From Verticiella sediminum (lineage in GTDB: Bacteria; Pseudomonadota; Gammaproteobacteria; Burkholderiales; Burkholderiaceae_B), in the NCBI RefSeq assembly GCF_007558815.1, contig NZ_VLTJ01000022.1, forward strand, positions 1 to 64,000: 64,000 nt of DNA. The letters are read 5' to 3'. Position 1 is the stretch's first letter. Every line of letters starts with the position of its first letter. Shown here piece by piece: positions 8,259 to 17,669 of this stretch. The notes below the pieces were generated by a model. The model ran no database searches and was not told the origin of the DNA. It saw nothing but the letters and a program-made list of their open reading frames with translations. A program made the translations under genes and the position numbers.

Positions 8259-9158
8259 TCAGGCGGGCATCTCGGCGCGCCAGCGCTCGACCAGATAGTC
8301 GACGAAGGACGCGATGCGCGCAGCAAGCGGCGTATTGCGGTAGTAGACGGCATGAATGGGCTGGAACACGTCCTGCCGGACATCGGCAAGCACTTCCACC
8401 AGACGGCCGTCGCGGCAATCGCCGCGGGTCATGAAATCCGACAGGCAGGCGATGCCCAGGCCGGCGCGCGCCATGTGCAGCAGCGTCTCGCCGCTGGAGG
8501 CCGCGATGCTCGGAACGATCTGCAGGACGGCGCCGGTCTCGTCCAGCAGCGGCCAGGCATTCAGCGAGCGCGGCTGCGTGAAGCCCAGCCGCACGTGATC
8601 GGCCAGGTCGGCGATGCCCGCCGGCGCGCCGGCGCGGCTCAGGTAGCTTGGTGCGGCAACCAGCCGCAGCCGCGAACGGCCGATCGGCCGGGCATGCAGG
8701 CTGGAATCGGCCAGCGGGCCGATGCGCAGGGCGACGTCGGTGCGGCGCTCGATCAGATCGACGATGCCTTCGTTGGTGTCCAGTTCGAGCTGCACGTCGG
8801 GGTAGCGTTCGCGATAGCCGGCCAGCCACGGCACCACCACGTGCAGCAGGAAGGGGCTGGCCGCATCGACCCGCAGCCGCCCGGCCGGCCGCAGGCGGCG
8901 CAGACGCATCTGCTCCTCCAGGGCCTCGGCGGCGGCCACGATCGCGCGCGCCTGCGCGACGAAGGCCTCGCCTTCCTCGGTGAGTTCGAGGCGGCGCGTG
9001 GTGCGGCGCAGCAGCGTCACGCCCAGCCGGCGCTCGAGCCTGGCCAGCGCACGGCTGACCGCGGAGACGGCCAGCTCCAGGCGCTCGGCCGCGCGGGTCA
9101 GCGTGCCGGTATCGGCCACCGCCAGCAGCATCCGCATGTCGTCCAGCGTCGTATCCAT
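8259..9158 (-). CDS. LysR-family regulator (YafC-like), divergent from MFS exporter
   Basis: A 299-residue LysR-type regulator. The N-terminal helix-turn-helix covers about residues 4-62 (MRMLLAVADTGTLTRAAERL, then SAVSRALARLERRLGVTLL), and a periplasmic-binding-like effector domain follows from about residue 90. It starts at 9158 and is divergent from an MFS exporter, with a 102-bp gap that holds a perfect inverted repeat next to its own start. In E. coli a LysR gene (yafC) neighbours dkgB, and dkgB lies downstream of the exporter here, so the unit may be a related stress or carbonyl-detoxification module. The ligand is unknown. Confidence 0.9.
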   Translation of the reverse strand: MDTTLDDMRMLLAVADTGTLTRAAERLELAVSAVSRALARLERRLGVTLLRRTTRRLELTEEGEAFVAQARAIVAAAEALEEQMRLRRLRPAGRLRVDAASPFLLHVVVPWLAGYRERYPDVQLELDTNEGIVDLIERRTDVALRIGPLADSSLHARPIGRSRLRLVAAPSYLSRAGAPAGIADLADHVRLGFTQPRSLNAWPLLDETGAVLQIVPSIAASSGETLLHMARAGLGIACLSDFMTRGDCRDGRLVEVLADVRQDVFQPIHAVYYRNTPLAARIASFVDYLVERWRAEMPA

Positions 9159-9160
9159 GT

Positions 9161-9181
9161 TTTTTGCAGATTCAGCAAAAA
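9161..9181. promoter_or_regulatory. Inverted-repeat operator in LysR-MFS divergent promoter
   Basis: TTTTTGC-N7-GCAAAAA is a perfect 7-bp inverted repeat with a 7-bp spacer, two bases upstream of the LysR start codon and about 80 bp before the exporter start. The size and dyad fit a LysR-type recognition site (T-N11-A style), probably autoregulatory. Confidence 0.6.
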
Positions 9182-9260
9182 TGTTTATAGCCTACCGGTC
9201 TTCTTCGACAAAGACAAAAACGAGACACTGGCGGCCATCCTTTCCTTTCGGAGCCTTTCC

Positions 9261-10460
9261 ATGCCTGCCGCCCTCTGGGCGCTCGCCCTGAGCGCCTTCG
9301 CCATCGGCACCACCGAATTCGTGATCGTCGGCCTCGTGCCCGTCATCGCCGCCGACCTCGCCGTCAGCGTGCCGTCCGCGGGCCTGCTGGTCAGCCTCTA
9401 CGCCCTGGGCGTGGCCGTCGGCGCGCCCCTGCTGACCGCATTGACCGGCCGCGTGCCGCGCAAATGGCTGCTCGTTTCCCTGATGGCCGTGTTCACCGTC
9501 GGCAACGCGCTCGCCTGGCTGGCGCCCGACTACGGCACGCTGGTTGCCGCACGCCTGCTCACCGGGCTGACACACGGCGTGTTCTTCGCCGTCGCCTCGG
9601 TCATCGCCACCAGCCTGGTGCCGCGCGAACGCGCCGCGGCCGCCATCTCGCTGGTGTTCAGCGGCCTCACCATCGCCCTGGTCACCGGGGTGCCGCTGGG
9701 CACCTTCGTCGGCCAGCACCTGGGCTGGCGCGCCACCTTCCTGGTGGTGGCCGCGCTGGGCGCCGTCGCCTTCGCCGGCACTGCCCTGCTCCTGCCGCGC
9801 AAGCTGGCCCGGCCCGCGCCGGTCGGCCTGCTGCGCCAGCTCGCCGTGCTCGGACAGCCGCGCCTGCTGCTGGTCTATGCAATGACGGCGGCGGGCTACG
9901 GCGGCTCGTTCCTGGCCTTCACCTTCCTCGCGCCCATCCTGCAGGACCTGGCCGGCTACTCCGCGGGCGCGGTCAGCCTGGTGCTGCTGGGCTTTGGCGT
10001 GTCGGTGGCGCTGGGCAATGTCTGGGGCGGCCGCCTGGCCGACCGCATCGGCCCCATCCCGGCGCTGCTGCGCATCTTCGGCGGTCTCGCCGCCGTGCTA
10101 GCGGTGCTTTCCGTCACCGCGTCGCATCCGGTGCTCGTCGTACTCACGGTGCTGGTGTGGGGCGCCGTCGCGTTCGCCAACGTACCCCCTCTGCAGGCTT
10201 ACGTCGTGCGCCAGGCCGAGAAATACGCGCCGCATGCCGCGGACGTAGCCTCGGGCCTGAACATTGCCGCCTTCAACCTCGGCATTGCGGCCGGCGCCTG
10301 GCTCGGCGGCGGTATCGTCGAACACGTCGGCCTGCGCCACACCGGCTGGCTGGGCGCGCTGGTCGTGCTGGGCGCCGTCGGCCTGACCGCCTGCAGCGGC
10401 TGGCTGGAGCGTCGCGGCGCGCGCCGCGATCGCGCCGAGCTCGCCTGCCAGCCGCAGTAA
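9261..10460 (+). CDS. MFS transporter, DHA1 drug/arabinose-efflux type
   Basis: A 399-residue, probably 12-helix major facilitator. It starts [20 protein letters not shown], the [12 protein letters not shown] signature of the AraJ/NepI/YdhP branch of DHA1 exporters. The loop 2-3 motif is partly kept (GRVPRKWLL), and the antiporter motif-C-like [12 protein letters not shown] occurs in helix 5. The ATG at 9261 lies about 7 bp after CGGAG; the frame is open far upstream, but that part overlaps the divergent LysR gene and is not this protein. It is followed after 44 bp by dkgB, likely in one transcript controlled by the divergent LysR protein. The exported compound is unknown. Confidence 0.9.
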   Translation: MPAALWALALSAFAIGTTEFVIVGLVPVIAADLAVSVPSAGLLVSLYALGVAVGAPLLTALTGRVPRKWLLVSLMAVFTVGNALAWLAPDYGTLVAARLLTGLTHGVFFAVASVIATSLVPRERAAAAISLVFSGLTIALVTGVPLGTFVGQHLGWRATFLVVAALGAVAFAGTALLLPRKLARPAPVGLLRQLAVLGQPRLLLVYAMTAAGYGGSFLAFTFLAPILQDLAGYSAGAVSLVLLGFGVSVALGNVWGGRLADRIGPIPALLRIFGGLAAVLAVLSVTASHPVLVVLTVLVWGAVAFANVPPLQAYVVRQAEKYAPHAADVASGLNIAAFNLGIAAGAWLGGGIVEHVGLRHTGWLGALVVLGAVGLTACSGWLERRGARRDRAELACQPQ

Positions 10461-10504
10461 GCTCTTTACGTTCCGTTCATCCACTCGATACGAGAAAAAT
10501 CCCC

Positions 10505-11308
10505 ATGAGCATTCCCGCCTTCGGCCTCGGCACTTTCCGCCTTCAAGGCCAGACCGTCATCGACAGCGTACGCAACGCCCTGGACCTGGGCTATCGCGCC
10601 ATCGACACCGCGCAGATCTACCAGAACGAGGCCGACGTCGGCCAGGCGATCGCCGAATCCGGCGTCGCCCGCGACGAACTCTTCGTCACCACCAAGATCT
10701 GGGTCGACCGCCTGGGTGCCGACAAGCTCGTCCCCAGCCTGAAGGAAAGCCTGCGCAAGCTGCGCACCGAACGCGTCGACCTGACGCTGATCCACTGGCC
10801 CTCGCCCGGTGGCGCCGTACCGCTGGACGAGACCCTGGGCGCGCTGGCCGAGGCTAGGCAACAGGGGCTCACCGGCCAGTTCGGCGTCTCCAACTTCACC
10901 ATCGCCCTGCTGGGCGAGGCCATCGACATCGCCGGGCGCGACGCCATCGCGACCAACCAGATCGAAGTCAGCCCCTACCTGCAGAATCGCGCCGTGACCG
11001 CGTACGCGCGCGAGCAAGGCGTGCACATCACCTCCTACATGACGCTGGCCTACGGCAAAGTGATCCAGGACCCGGTCATCCAGCAGATCGCCCAGCGCCT
11101 GAACGCCACGCCTGCGCAGGTCGCACTGGCCTGGGCGCTACAACAGGGCTATGCGGTGATCCCTTCCTCAACCAAGCGGGCCAACCTGGAAAGCAACCTG
11201 AAGGCGCAGCAGCTCCGGCTGAGCGAGGCCGACATGGCCGAGATCGCCAAGCTGGACCGCAACGAGCGCCTGGCCAGCCCGGAAGGCATCGCGCCGGCCT
11301 GGGATTGA
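10505..11308 (+). CDS. dkgB: Aldo/keto reductase, 2,5-diketo-D-gluconate reductase B-like
   Basis: A 267-residue NADPH-dependent aldo/keto reductase, co-linear with E. coli DkgB (YafB): it begins [14 protein letters not shown] and contains [27 protein letters not shown] and [17 protein letters not shown], ending near [10 protein letters not shown]. The catalytic tetrad is visible as Asp34, Tyr39, Lys64 and His97. DkgB reduces 2,5-diketo-D-gluconate and also methylglyoxal and related carbonyls. It follows the MFS exporter gene closely and is probably co-transcribed with it. Confidence 0.93.
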   Translation: MSIPAFGLGTFRLQGQTVIDSVRNALDLGYRAIDTAQIYQNEADVGQAIAESGVARDELFVTTKIWVDRLGADKLVPSLKESLRKLRTERVDLTLIHWPSPGGAVPLDETLGALAEARQQGLTGQFGVSNFTIALLGEAIDIAGRDAIATNQIEVSPYLQNRAVTAYAREQGVHITSYMTLAYGKVIQDPVIQQIAQRLNATPAQVALAWALQQGYAVIPSSTKRANLESNLKAQQLRLSEADMAEIAKLDRNERLASPEGIAPAWD

Positions 11309-11358
11309 AAGCCAGGCTGCACATCGCGAGCCGTCCAAAGCAAGAGGTTTTCTCGCCT

Positions 11359-11386
11359 TATATTGAACATAAATTCAATATATTGT
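11359..11386. promoter_or_regulatory. AT-rich inverted repeat upstream of M20 deacylase
   Basis: TATATTGAA-N6-TTCAATATA (11359-11382) is a perfect 9-bp inverted repeat. It overlaps a second dyad, TCAA-TATA-TTGT (11375-11386). It sits 64-90 bp before the deacylase start at 11450 and is the first clearly AT-rich tract after the GC-rich left block. Similar TCAA-N4-TTGA dyads occur in front of the aminotransferase operon and the ALDH gene, which suggests a shared operator. Confidence 0.5.
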
Positions 11387-11449
11387 GCGAAAATCAAAGC
11401 GCGTCATCCCATGGGATGGTGCGTTCCGCCCTTCTTTCCGGTGACGGCC

Positions 11450-12610
11450 ATGAACGACTCGCGCAGCCTCGACTATCTGAAAACACTCATCGGCTTCCCC
11501 ACGGTTACCTCAGGTTCCAATCTGGACCTGATCGAATGGGTGCGTTGCGAACTGTCGCGCCACGGAGTCCCCTGCGAACTGGTCCCCGATCACACTGGCA
11601 CCAAAGCAAACCTGCATGCCGTAGTCGGCCCATCCGACAAGCCTGGGATCATGCTCTCAGGGCATACCGACGTCGTTCCCGTGGCAGGGCAGGACTGGAC
11701 CGTGCCCCCATTCGAAAGTACCGAACGGGACGGACGCATCTATGGCCGCGGGGCGGCCGACATGAAGGGCTATGTGGCCTGCGCCTTGAACGCCCTGATC
11801 GCGGCCAAACAAATGCCGCTGTCCCGTCCGCTGCATCTAGCCCTTTCTTACGATGAAGAAATCGGCTGTGTCGGCGTGCACAGCCTGCTTGACGTCCTGG
11901 TGCAACGGATCACACGCCCTTCCTTGTGCATCATCGGCGAGCCTACGTCCATGAATATTGCCCTGGGCCACAAGGGCAAGCTCGCACTGCGCGCTCACTG
12001 TCGCGGGCGGGCAGGCCACTCCGCACTGGCTCCAAAAGCATTGAACGCTGTGCATCTGGCCACCGACTTCATAGGAAGCCTGCGCCGGACCCAGGAGGAT
12101 CTCGCCCGGCATGGCGCTCGCGACGACGACTATGAAATCCCGTACTCCACGTTGCACGTGGGAAGGATCAGCGGCGGAACGGCACTGAATATCGTACCCT
12201 CACTGTGCACACTGGATTTCGAGATCCGGCACCTCGCCGCAGACGCCCCCGATGAAATCCTCGACCGCCTCCAACTCGAAGCGAGCCATATCGTTCAGCC
12301 CCTGAAAGCCGCTTTCCCGGAAGCCGCAATCGATATTGAAACGATGAACGCCTATCCGGGCCTGAACACGGAAGCAGCGACCGAGGCGGCCCGACTGGTT
12401 GCCTTACTGCTACCTCCTTCCACGCGTACGTTCAAGGTTGCTTTCGGCACGGAAGGAGGGCTGTTTACTCAGCGGCTTGGTGTCGCCACCGTGGTATGTG
12501 GCCCTGGATCCATGGACCAAGGCCACAAGCCGGACGAATTCGTGAGTATCGAGCAGATGAGACAATGCGATGGATTCCTTGCCAAGGTGACTACCACCCT
12601 GGCGGCCTGA
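11450..12610 (+). CDS. M20-family deacylase, acetylornithine deacetylase (ArgE)-like
   Basis: A 386-residue metallopeptidase-fold amidohydrolase of the ArgE/DapE type. Co-catalytic metal ligands and the acid/base are in place: His72 (SGHTD), Asp104 (GRGAADMKG), Glu136-Glu137 (DEE), Glu164 (IGEPTS) and His359 (GHKPDEF). The dimerisation domain lies at roughly 175-290. The ATG at 11450 gives the family-typical N-terminus; an in-frame ATG at 11411 would add 13 residues. In this context it may remove an acyl group from a catabolic intermediate and not serve arginine synthesis, because it heads a peptide/amine-type catabolic block. The N-acyl substrate cannot be read from the sequence. Confidence 0.88.
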   Translation: MNDSRSLDYLKTLIGFPTVTSGSNLDLIEWVRCELSRHGVPCELVPDHTGTKANLHAVVGPSDKPGIMLSGHTDVVPVAGQDWTVPPFESTERDGRIYGRGAADMKGYVACALNALIAAKQMPLSRPLHLALSYDEEIGCVGVHSLLDVLVQRITRPSLCIIGEPTSMNIALGHKGKLALRAHCRGRAGHSALAPKALNAVHLATDFIGSLRRTQEDLARHGARDDDYEIPYSTLHVGRISGGTALNIVPSLCTLDFEIRHLAADAPDEILDRLQLEASHIVQPLKAAFPEAAIDIETMNAYPGLNTEAATEAARLVALLLPPSTRTFKVAFGTEGGLFTQRLGVATVVCGPGSMDQGHKPDEFVSIEQMRQCDGFLAKVTTTLAA

Positions 12611-12757
12611 CCGGCGAGAAAACGTATTCCTTGGGCCGGCCCGTCGCAGCAGAAAATGTCGAAGAGCGAGGCCTTCTGCCTTTCGGAAAAGCTGAACAAA
12701 TAACGTGCAGACCGGCAACTGGCCAGGCAGGCTCCGGGACAAAAGACCAACGCGGCT

Positions 12758-13411
12758 CTAGAACAGCGCTGGCTTGAATGGAGAAATGATCCACAGCACC
12801 CGCATTGATTCGGCCGAATCGTTGTGCACACTGTGCGGGATCGAGCTGTCGAACTGAAAGCTGTCGCCCGGTTCGAGCAGGGCAGTCACGCCGTTGACGA
12901 CCAGACGCAAAGTACCCTCCAGGACAACCCCCGCCTTCTGACCTGCCATGATGATGACATCCTGATTGGAACTGTGAGGGGGGAAGTGAATGATGATCAT
13001 CTCAATGCCCTCCGCCCCGCCCGGGGAAAGCAGCTCTTTTTCCAACGGAATTTTACCCACAAGGAAACGGGGCCGATCCTGCCTGCGTCGCACGAAACCC
13101 AATGGCTCCGACGGTCCCGATGGAGCTTGAGAACCGCTGAAGACAGGCGTGTACTCCTCCAGAAGCTCACTGAGCGTCAGGCCCAGGGCGGCACGAAGGT
13201 TCTCGAGCAGTTTCAGCGACGGATTCGTCTTGTCACGCTCAATCTGGCTGATCATCCCGACCGACACACCCGATAGCTCCGACAATTGATAGATCGACAG
13301 CCTCTTCTGCTTGCGATGCGCGCGCAATCGCGCGCCAATGCTTCCTTGCTGGGCGGTCGACGGGCCATCGGAGTCGTCGATGGTGCTTTGCCGTGAATCG
13401 TTCGAGTGCAT
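12758..13411 (-). CDS. XRE-cupin transcriptional regulator (PuuR/SutR type)
   Basis: A 217-residue two-domain regulator. Residues about 26-80 form a lambda-repressor-type helix-turn-helix (IGARLRAHRKQKRLSIYQLS, then GVSVGMISQIERDKTNPS). Residues about 140-210 form a cupin sensing domain with GVVLEGTLRLVVNG and a DSFQFDSSIPHSVHN strand. Such proteins often repress amine or amino-acid catabolic operons and respond to a small ligand bound by the cupin. It is convergent with the M20 deacylase and lies next to the aminotransferase/ABC/aldolase operon, so it is the local candidate for binding the TCAA-N4-TTGA dyads; this link is inferred. Confidence 0.9.
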   Translation of the reverse strand: MHSNDSRQSTIDDSDGPSTAQQGSIGARLRAHRKQKRLSIYQLSELSGVSVGMISQIERDKTNPSLKLLENLRAALGLTLSELLEEYTPVFSGSQAPSGPSEPLGFVRRRQDRPRFLVGKIPLEKELLSPGGAEGIEMIIIHFPPHSSNQDVIIMAGQKAGVVLEGTLRLVVNGVTALLEPGDSFQFDSSIPHSVHNDSAESMRVLWIISPFKPALF

Positions 13412-13604
13412 GTAGTCCTCAAATAAAACAGCCAGTCGCTACGCTGGTCGGCCCAGATCATAATGCTTGGCCCTAGTTGAGGCCCATCTGAATTCGACAA
13501 CTTAGCGAATGATACAAAGAGTTTTTCAGTGTTGAAATTTTCGGATGTCCGAACGGCTCACCCTCTGTCAAGGTGCAGCGCGCCGCCACGGGACTTGCGC
13601 AAGC

Positions 13605-13989
13605 TCATGGACCGAAGGCGCTGCCCAGCAATTGCATAGTCACGGCCAGTTCGCTCTTGATCTGCTCGATCCAGTACGAAATGCCTGCCTCACCCCGCCC
13701 GCCTCGCCACAGTGCGCAGTTGAAAATTCTGCCCAGAAAACGAACCGTGCCTTCGGAGCCGGCACCATCGCTATACCGGTACCGCGGCGAACGCCACTAT
13801 CGATCCCAACCGGCCGGATAGTCCGGCTGCCAGCCCAAGCGCGTCTTGCGCGCGAATGCACTCGACGAGCGTATCGCGAGTATCGACATCGCCGCCCCCG
13901 TGCGCCGCATTATGGAACCTGAGTAACCGCCGTCGCGCGACAGCCTCGAGGTCATCGGCGTTCAACGGCAGTAAAGCAATGAAGATCAT
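13605..13989 (-). pseudogene. Frameshifted C-terminal relic of an FMN alpha-hydroxyacid oxidase/dehydrogenase
   Basis: Three consecutive blocks in three minus-strand frames match the conserved order of the lactate/mandelate dehydrogenase C-terminus. The first (about 13989-13790) reads LNADDLEAVARR then FHNAAHGGGDVDT, resembling ILNADDA and the VSNHGGR-LD motif. The second (about 13820-13730) reads IDSGVRRGTGIAM, matching the phosphate-binding DSGVRRGTD. The third (about 13760-13605) reads FLGRIFNCALWRGGRGEAGI then IKSELAVTMQLLG, the final helix region, and stops at 13605. The N-terminal two-thirds are missing. It follows the D-2-hydroxyacid dehydrogenase stop codon directly, so the operon probably once ended in an FMN hydroxyacid oxidase. 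The remaining 13412-13604 shows no gene. Confidence 0.65.
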
Positions 13990-14964
13990 TCAAGGCCCAA
14001 CAATCTGGTTAACCAAAGGAAAATCTCCGGCCTGAATCCTCCTGACATTTTCGATCAGCACATCGATGATCCGGGCTTCCAGCGCGGCACTTTCCCCTGC
14101 GCTATGACTCGTGATGATCACGTTCTCCATCTTCCATAACGGGCTGCCGGGCGAGAGGGGTTCGGGATCGAAACAGTCCAACGCTGCGCCCGCAATCCAC
14201 CCGTCCCGCAAGGCCGCAGTGAGCGCCTCGGCATCGACCATCGCTCCGCGCGATACATTCACCAACCATGCCTCGGGCGCCATGCGGGATAGGAAGCCAC
14301 GGTTCACCATCCCCCGGCTGTGCGGCGTCAGCGCGTTGGCCAGCACCACGAATCTTGCCTGCGGCAGATGGGCCGCAAGACTCTCCATGGGCAGGCACCG
14401 AGCCTGGCCATGCCACTCCGGCTGAGCCACGTGTCCGGAAAAGATCGCGACCTCCATTTCCAGCGCCTGGGCAAGCCGGCTGATCTCTCGGGAAATGCTG
14501 CCAAACCCGATGACATGCATCCGCTGGCCCTTCAGTTCAAATTCCCGGCTCGCCCTTTCGCCGACCGGAAAGCGCCATCGTTCGTGGCCTTGCCGATCCC
14601 TGGCGAGATAGAGCTGGCGGGCGATGCTGAAAAGATATCCCATCACCTGTTCCGCGACCGCCTGCGCATTGAGCCCCCGAGAGCTGGCAAGCAGCACCCC
14701 CTGTTCCTGAAACATCGCTAGCGGAAATTGATCCGTTCCGGAGCTGGTGGCCTGCACCAGCTTCAGTAAAGGCATCGCCGTCAGAAGATCGTCTCTCCAC
14801 AGGTTGGAAATGCACAGCACGTCGAATTCCGAAGCCCGCTCCAGAATCTCTTCGCGCGTTCGCATTTGTCGACTTGCCCATCCCGTGTTCCGGGAAGCGA
14901 ACTCCTCTTCGAGCTGCAAGGTCTTGTGCGCAAAGCCTATCTGCGGCGCTGTATGGATTTTCAC
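13990..14964 (-). CDS. D-2-hydroxyacid dehydrogenase (NAD(P)-dependent)
   Basis: A 324-residue enzyme of the D-isomer 2-hydroxyacid dehydrogenase family. The nucleotide-binding loop is HVIGFGSISREISRLAQAL near residue 155. The catalytic arginine is in VNVSRGAMVD, the acidic residue in the FDPEPL region, and the histidine in ITSHSAGES, which replaces the usual PH-x-AG. The start codon is GTG at 14964, preceded by CTGGAAC. It would interconvert a 2-oxo acid and a D-2-hydroxy acid, for example glyoxylate or hydroxypyruvate. It is the last intact gene of the leftward operon, 20 bp after the aldolase. The aminotransferase at the head of the operon could supply its oxo-acid substrate. Confidence 0.9.
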   Translation of the reverse strand: MKIHTAPQIGFAHKTLQLEEEFASRNTGWASRQMRTREEILERASEFDVLCISNLWRDDLLTAMPLLKLVQATSSGTDQFPLAMFQEQGVLLASSRGLNAQAVAEQVMGYLFSIARQLYLARDRQGHERWRFPVGERASREFELKGQRMHVIGFGSISREISRLAQALEMEVAIFSGHVAQPEWHGQARCLPMESLAAHLPQARFVVLANALTPHSRGMVNRGFLSRMAPEAWLVNVSRGAMVDAEALTAALRDGWIAGAALDCFDPEPLSPGSPLWKMENVIITSHSAGESAALEARIIDVLIENVRRIQAGDFPLVNQIVGP

Positions 14965-14984
14965 AATGTTCCAGATAGATCGAG

Positions 14985-15761
14985 CTACGAGACATAGTCC
15001 GGCTGCCGCTTGGTCAGATACCGCTTCAAGGCCTCGAAGTGATACTCGGCGTAGGTCCTGTCACCATAGTTCGGCTGCAACTTGCGCGTGGTGGTGTTGG
15101 TGCGCGCGGCCAGATCAGGCGAGATATAGTGCAACTCCCGATGGGTCCACATGGCGTACATCTGCACCTGTGCCACGCGCTCCATGTAGTACAAGCGATC
15201 GAACGCATGTGCAATGCTGCCCATCGTCAGAACGCCGTGATTGGCCATCAATACGACGGACTTGCCTGGATTCTGATTCAGCAGGGCCACATAGCGGTCA
15301 CCTTCGTCCGTCGACACCGCCGGCCCTGTGTACTCATGGTCATAAACAAGGTGACGCAAAATGCTCAGTTCGGTCTGGCCGATGGGCCGGATGGTGGGAT
15401 CCTTCAGACGGGACAGCGCTGCGCTGAAAGGCATGTGGGTATGGAATACCGCCTGCGCCGCCTCAACACCCTTATGAATGGGGGCATGGATGGCGAAAGC
15501 GGATTGCTCGACGTAGCCTTCACCGCTGACCACCTCGGCTGTCTCCAGATCCACTTCCATGAACGTGCTAGCGCAGACTTCCGACCAATGCGTCCCGAAA
15601 GGGATCTGGTAGTAAAGATTGTCGGTGCCCGGCACCCGGGCGGTCAGATGGTTGAAGATGCCTTCCGACATCCGGTACATGAACGCGATGCGATGGGCCG
15701 CGGCGAGGTCGGTTCTGGCTTTGCGACGCTCTGCTTCGATATCCGTCCTGATCTGGATCAT
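14985..15761 (-). CDS. Class II aldolase/adducin-family protein
   Basis: A 258-residue protein of the fuculose-phosphate aldolase/adducin family. The zinc site is visible as the HTH pair in AVFHTHMPFSAALSRL, with a further histidine in VVLMANHGVLTMG. The conserved N-terminal MSEGIFNHLTARVPG segment is present. The ATG at 15761 follows AAGAGG; the frame extends upstream but lacks a better start. Members cleave or epimerise small hydroxy-acid or sugar phosphates, or decarboxylate related acids. The real reaction is open here, because the neighbours suggest amino-acid-like rather than sugar substrates. It sits in the ABC-transporter operon between dppF-like and the hydroxyacid dehydrogenase gene. 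Confidence 0.88.
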   Translation of the reverse strand: MIQIRTDIEAERRKARTDLAAAHRIAFMYRMSEGIFNHLTARVPGTDNLYYQIPFGTHWSEVCASTFMEVDLETAEVVSGEGYVEQSAFAIHAPIHKGVEAAQAVFHTHMPFSAALSRLKDPTIRPIGQTELSILRHLVYDHEYTGPAVSTDEGDRYVALLNQNPGKSVVLMANHGVLTMGSIAHAFDRLYYMERVAQVQMYAMWTHRELHYISPDLAARTNTTTRKLQPNYGDRTYAEYHFEALKRYLTKRQPDYVS

Positions 15762-15820
15762 GAGTTGCCTCTTGTGGGTAGGTGCATGTCTCGGATTTGC
15801 AGCTCTATTCCGTCGGCGCT

Positions 15821-16645
15821 TCACACCGAGACGCCGCGCCGGCGCGCTGGATCCGGCAAGGGCGATGAACTCAGGAGCAGGCGGGTGTACTCGTGTTTAG
15901 GCTGGCTGTAGACCTCGTGCACACTGCCAACCTCCACCAGATCACCCCGATACAGCACGGCGACGCGATCCGATATGTAGTTGACGACCGCCAAGTCGTG
16001 CGAAATGAACAGAAGCGTCAAACCCAGCTCTTTCTTCAATTGCACCAGGAGATTGATCACCTGAGCCTGGATTGAGACATCCAGCGCCGACACGGCCTCG
16101 TCAGCGATAATCAGCTTGGGCTTGCTCATCAAGGCTCGCGCAATGCCAATGCGCTGCTTCTGCCCGCCGGAGAATTCATGCGGGTACCGCTCCATATAGG
16201 CGGCAGGGATACCGACCAAGTCCAGGACCTCCTTGATGCGCTTCTCACGCTCAGCACCAGTGCGGGCCAGACGATGTACTTTCAAGGGCAACGACAGGAT
16301 CTCCCGTACCGTGTGCTTGGGGTTCAACGAAGAATACGGGTCCTGGAAGATCATCTGCATATTCCGCCGCATCGTCCGGGCCTCTTCCGGCTTCAGGTTG
16401 GAAATGTCCTGGCCATCGAAATAGATGAAGCCCTCCGTCATGTCGGTCACCTTGAGCAGACATTTTCCGATAGTGGACTTGCCCGATCCCGATTCCCCGA
16501 CCAGGCTCAAGACCTCGCCCTCGTTCACATGGAAAGACACCTGATTGACAGCCGTATGGAACTCCACCGGACGACCGATCAGATTGGTCTTGCTGGGGTA
16601 CTTCTTCGTCAGGCTGACGACGTCAAGCAACTTCCTAGGCCTCAT
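15821..16645 (-). CDS. ABC transporter ATPase, DppF/OppF type
   Basis: A 274-residue ATPase with Walker [11 protein letters not shown]-loop MIFQDPYSSLNP, signature FSGGQKQRIGIARAL, Walker B LIIADEAVSALD and the H-loop FISHDLAVV. The C-terminal oligopeptide-family extension is short. The ATG at 16645 has a GGGGAAAG upstream; an in-frame ATG at 16660 is possible. It overlaps the dppD-like stop by 11 bp. It is one of the two ATP-hydrolysing subunits powering the inner-membrane importer made with the genes just upstream and the binding protein encoded divergently at 20821. Confidence 0.93.
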   Translation of the reverse strand: MRPRKLLDVVSLTKKYPSKTNLIGRPVEFHTAVNQVSFHVNEGEVLSLVGESGSGKSTIGKCLLKVTDMTEGFIYFDGQDISNLKPEEARTMRRNMQMIFQDPYSSLNPKHTVREILSLPLKVHRLARTGAEREKRIKEVLDLVGIPAAYMERYPHEFSGGQKQRIGIARALMSKPKLIIADEAVSALDVSIQAQVINLLVQLKKELGLTLLFISHDLAVVNYISDRVAVLYRGDLVEVGSVHEVYSQPKHEYTRLLLSSSPLPDPARRRGVSV

Positions 16646-17669
16646 TGCTTTCCCCGTCATCTACGTTGTTGATCGTGCGCCAGTTCAGGCAGCGGACCCT
16701 TCGAGTCGGGGTCGCGAGCTCGACCTCCGGTTCCCTGGCGGTGCAAAGACTTTCCGTCACGTATCGGCATCGCGGCGCAAAGGCGCACCCAGACGGCAGC
16801 TTCGCCAGATCGGGGACATTCCCCGGGATGGAATACAGTTTCGGGCGTTCATCCGAGAGGCTTATGGCTGGAATGGAGCTCAGCAGCCCCTGGGTATAAG
16901 GCATCAGCGGCCTCCGGAACAGATCCATGACGCTCGCGTCCTCAACGACTTGGCCGCAATACATCACCATGACCCGATCCGCGATTTCCGCGACCACCCC
17001 CAGGTTGTGGGTGATGAAGACCATCGCCATGTTGTTGACCTCCTGCAACTTGCGCAGCAGATCCAGGATCTGGGCCTGTATGGTCACATCCAGCGCCGTG
17101 GTCGGCTCGTCAGCGATCAACACATCGGGATCGCAGGCGATCGCCATGGCGATCATCACGCGCTGCCGCATGCCGCCTGACAAATGATGCGGATAGTCCC
17201 GGGCAGTCCTGGCCGGATTGACGATGCCCACTTGGTCCAGAAGATGCAGCACTTTCTCGCCGCGTTCCTTGCGGGACAGATTGCGGTGAAAGTACAGCGC
17301 CTCGCCGATCTGGTCCCCGATGCGGTGCACGGGATTCAACGAGGTCATCGGCTCCTGGAAAATCATGGAGATACGGTCGCCACGCACGCTACTGATCTTT
17401 CGGATATCGTCGTTCAGGAGATCCAGCGACTGCTCTCCCGCGGTCAGCCGGGCACTGCCCGAGATGGCGCAGCCCGCCGAGCGCGATATGAGCCGCATCA
17501 GCGTCAGGCTGGCCACGCTCTTTCCGGAGCCGGACTCGCCTACCAAGGCCAGGGTTTCGCGCCTTTTCAGCGCGAATGAAACGTCGCGAACGGGCTGTAT
17601 CGTTCCCTTTGCTGTCGCAAAGGAGACGCTCAGCTTCTGCACGTCGAGAACTGTGTCCGACATCGTCAT
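16635..17669 (-). CDS. ABC transporter ATPase, DppD/OppD type
   Basis: A 344-residue ATPase with Walker [13 protein letters not shown]-loop [12 protein letters not shown], signature [14 protein letters not shown] and Walker [13 protein letters not shown]. The C-terminal oligopeptide/dipeptide domain holds cysteines ([18 protein letters not shown]) that in this family often bind an iron-sulfur cluster. The ATG at 17669 overlaps the stop of the preceding permease gene (ATGA). It is the partner ATPase of the DppF-like protein. Confidence 0.93.
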   Translation of the reverse strand: MTMSDTVLDVQKLSVSFATAKGTIQPVRDVSFALKRRETLALVGESGSGKSVASLTLMRLISRSAGCAISGSARLTAGEQSLDLLNDDIRKISSVRGDRISMIFQEPMTSLNPVHRIGDQIGEALYFHRNLSRKERGEKVLHLLDQVGIVNPARTARDYPHHLSGGMRQRVMIAMAIACDPDVLIADEPTTALDVTIQAQILDLLRKLQEVNNMAMVFITHNLGVVAEIADRVMVMYCGQVVEDASVMDLFRRPLMPYTQGLLSSIPAISLSDERPKLYSIPGNVPDLAKLPSGCAFAPRCRYVTESLCTAREPEVELATPTRRVRCLNWRTINNVDDGESNEA

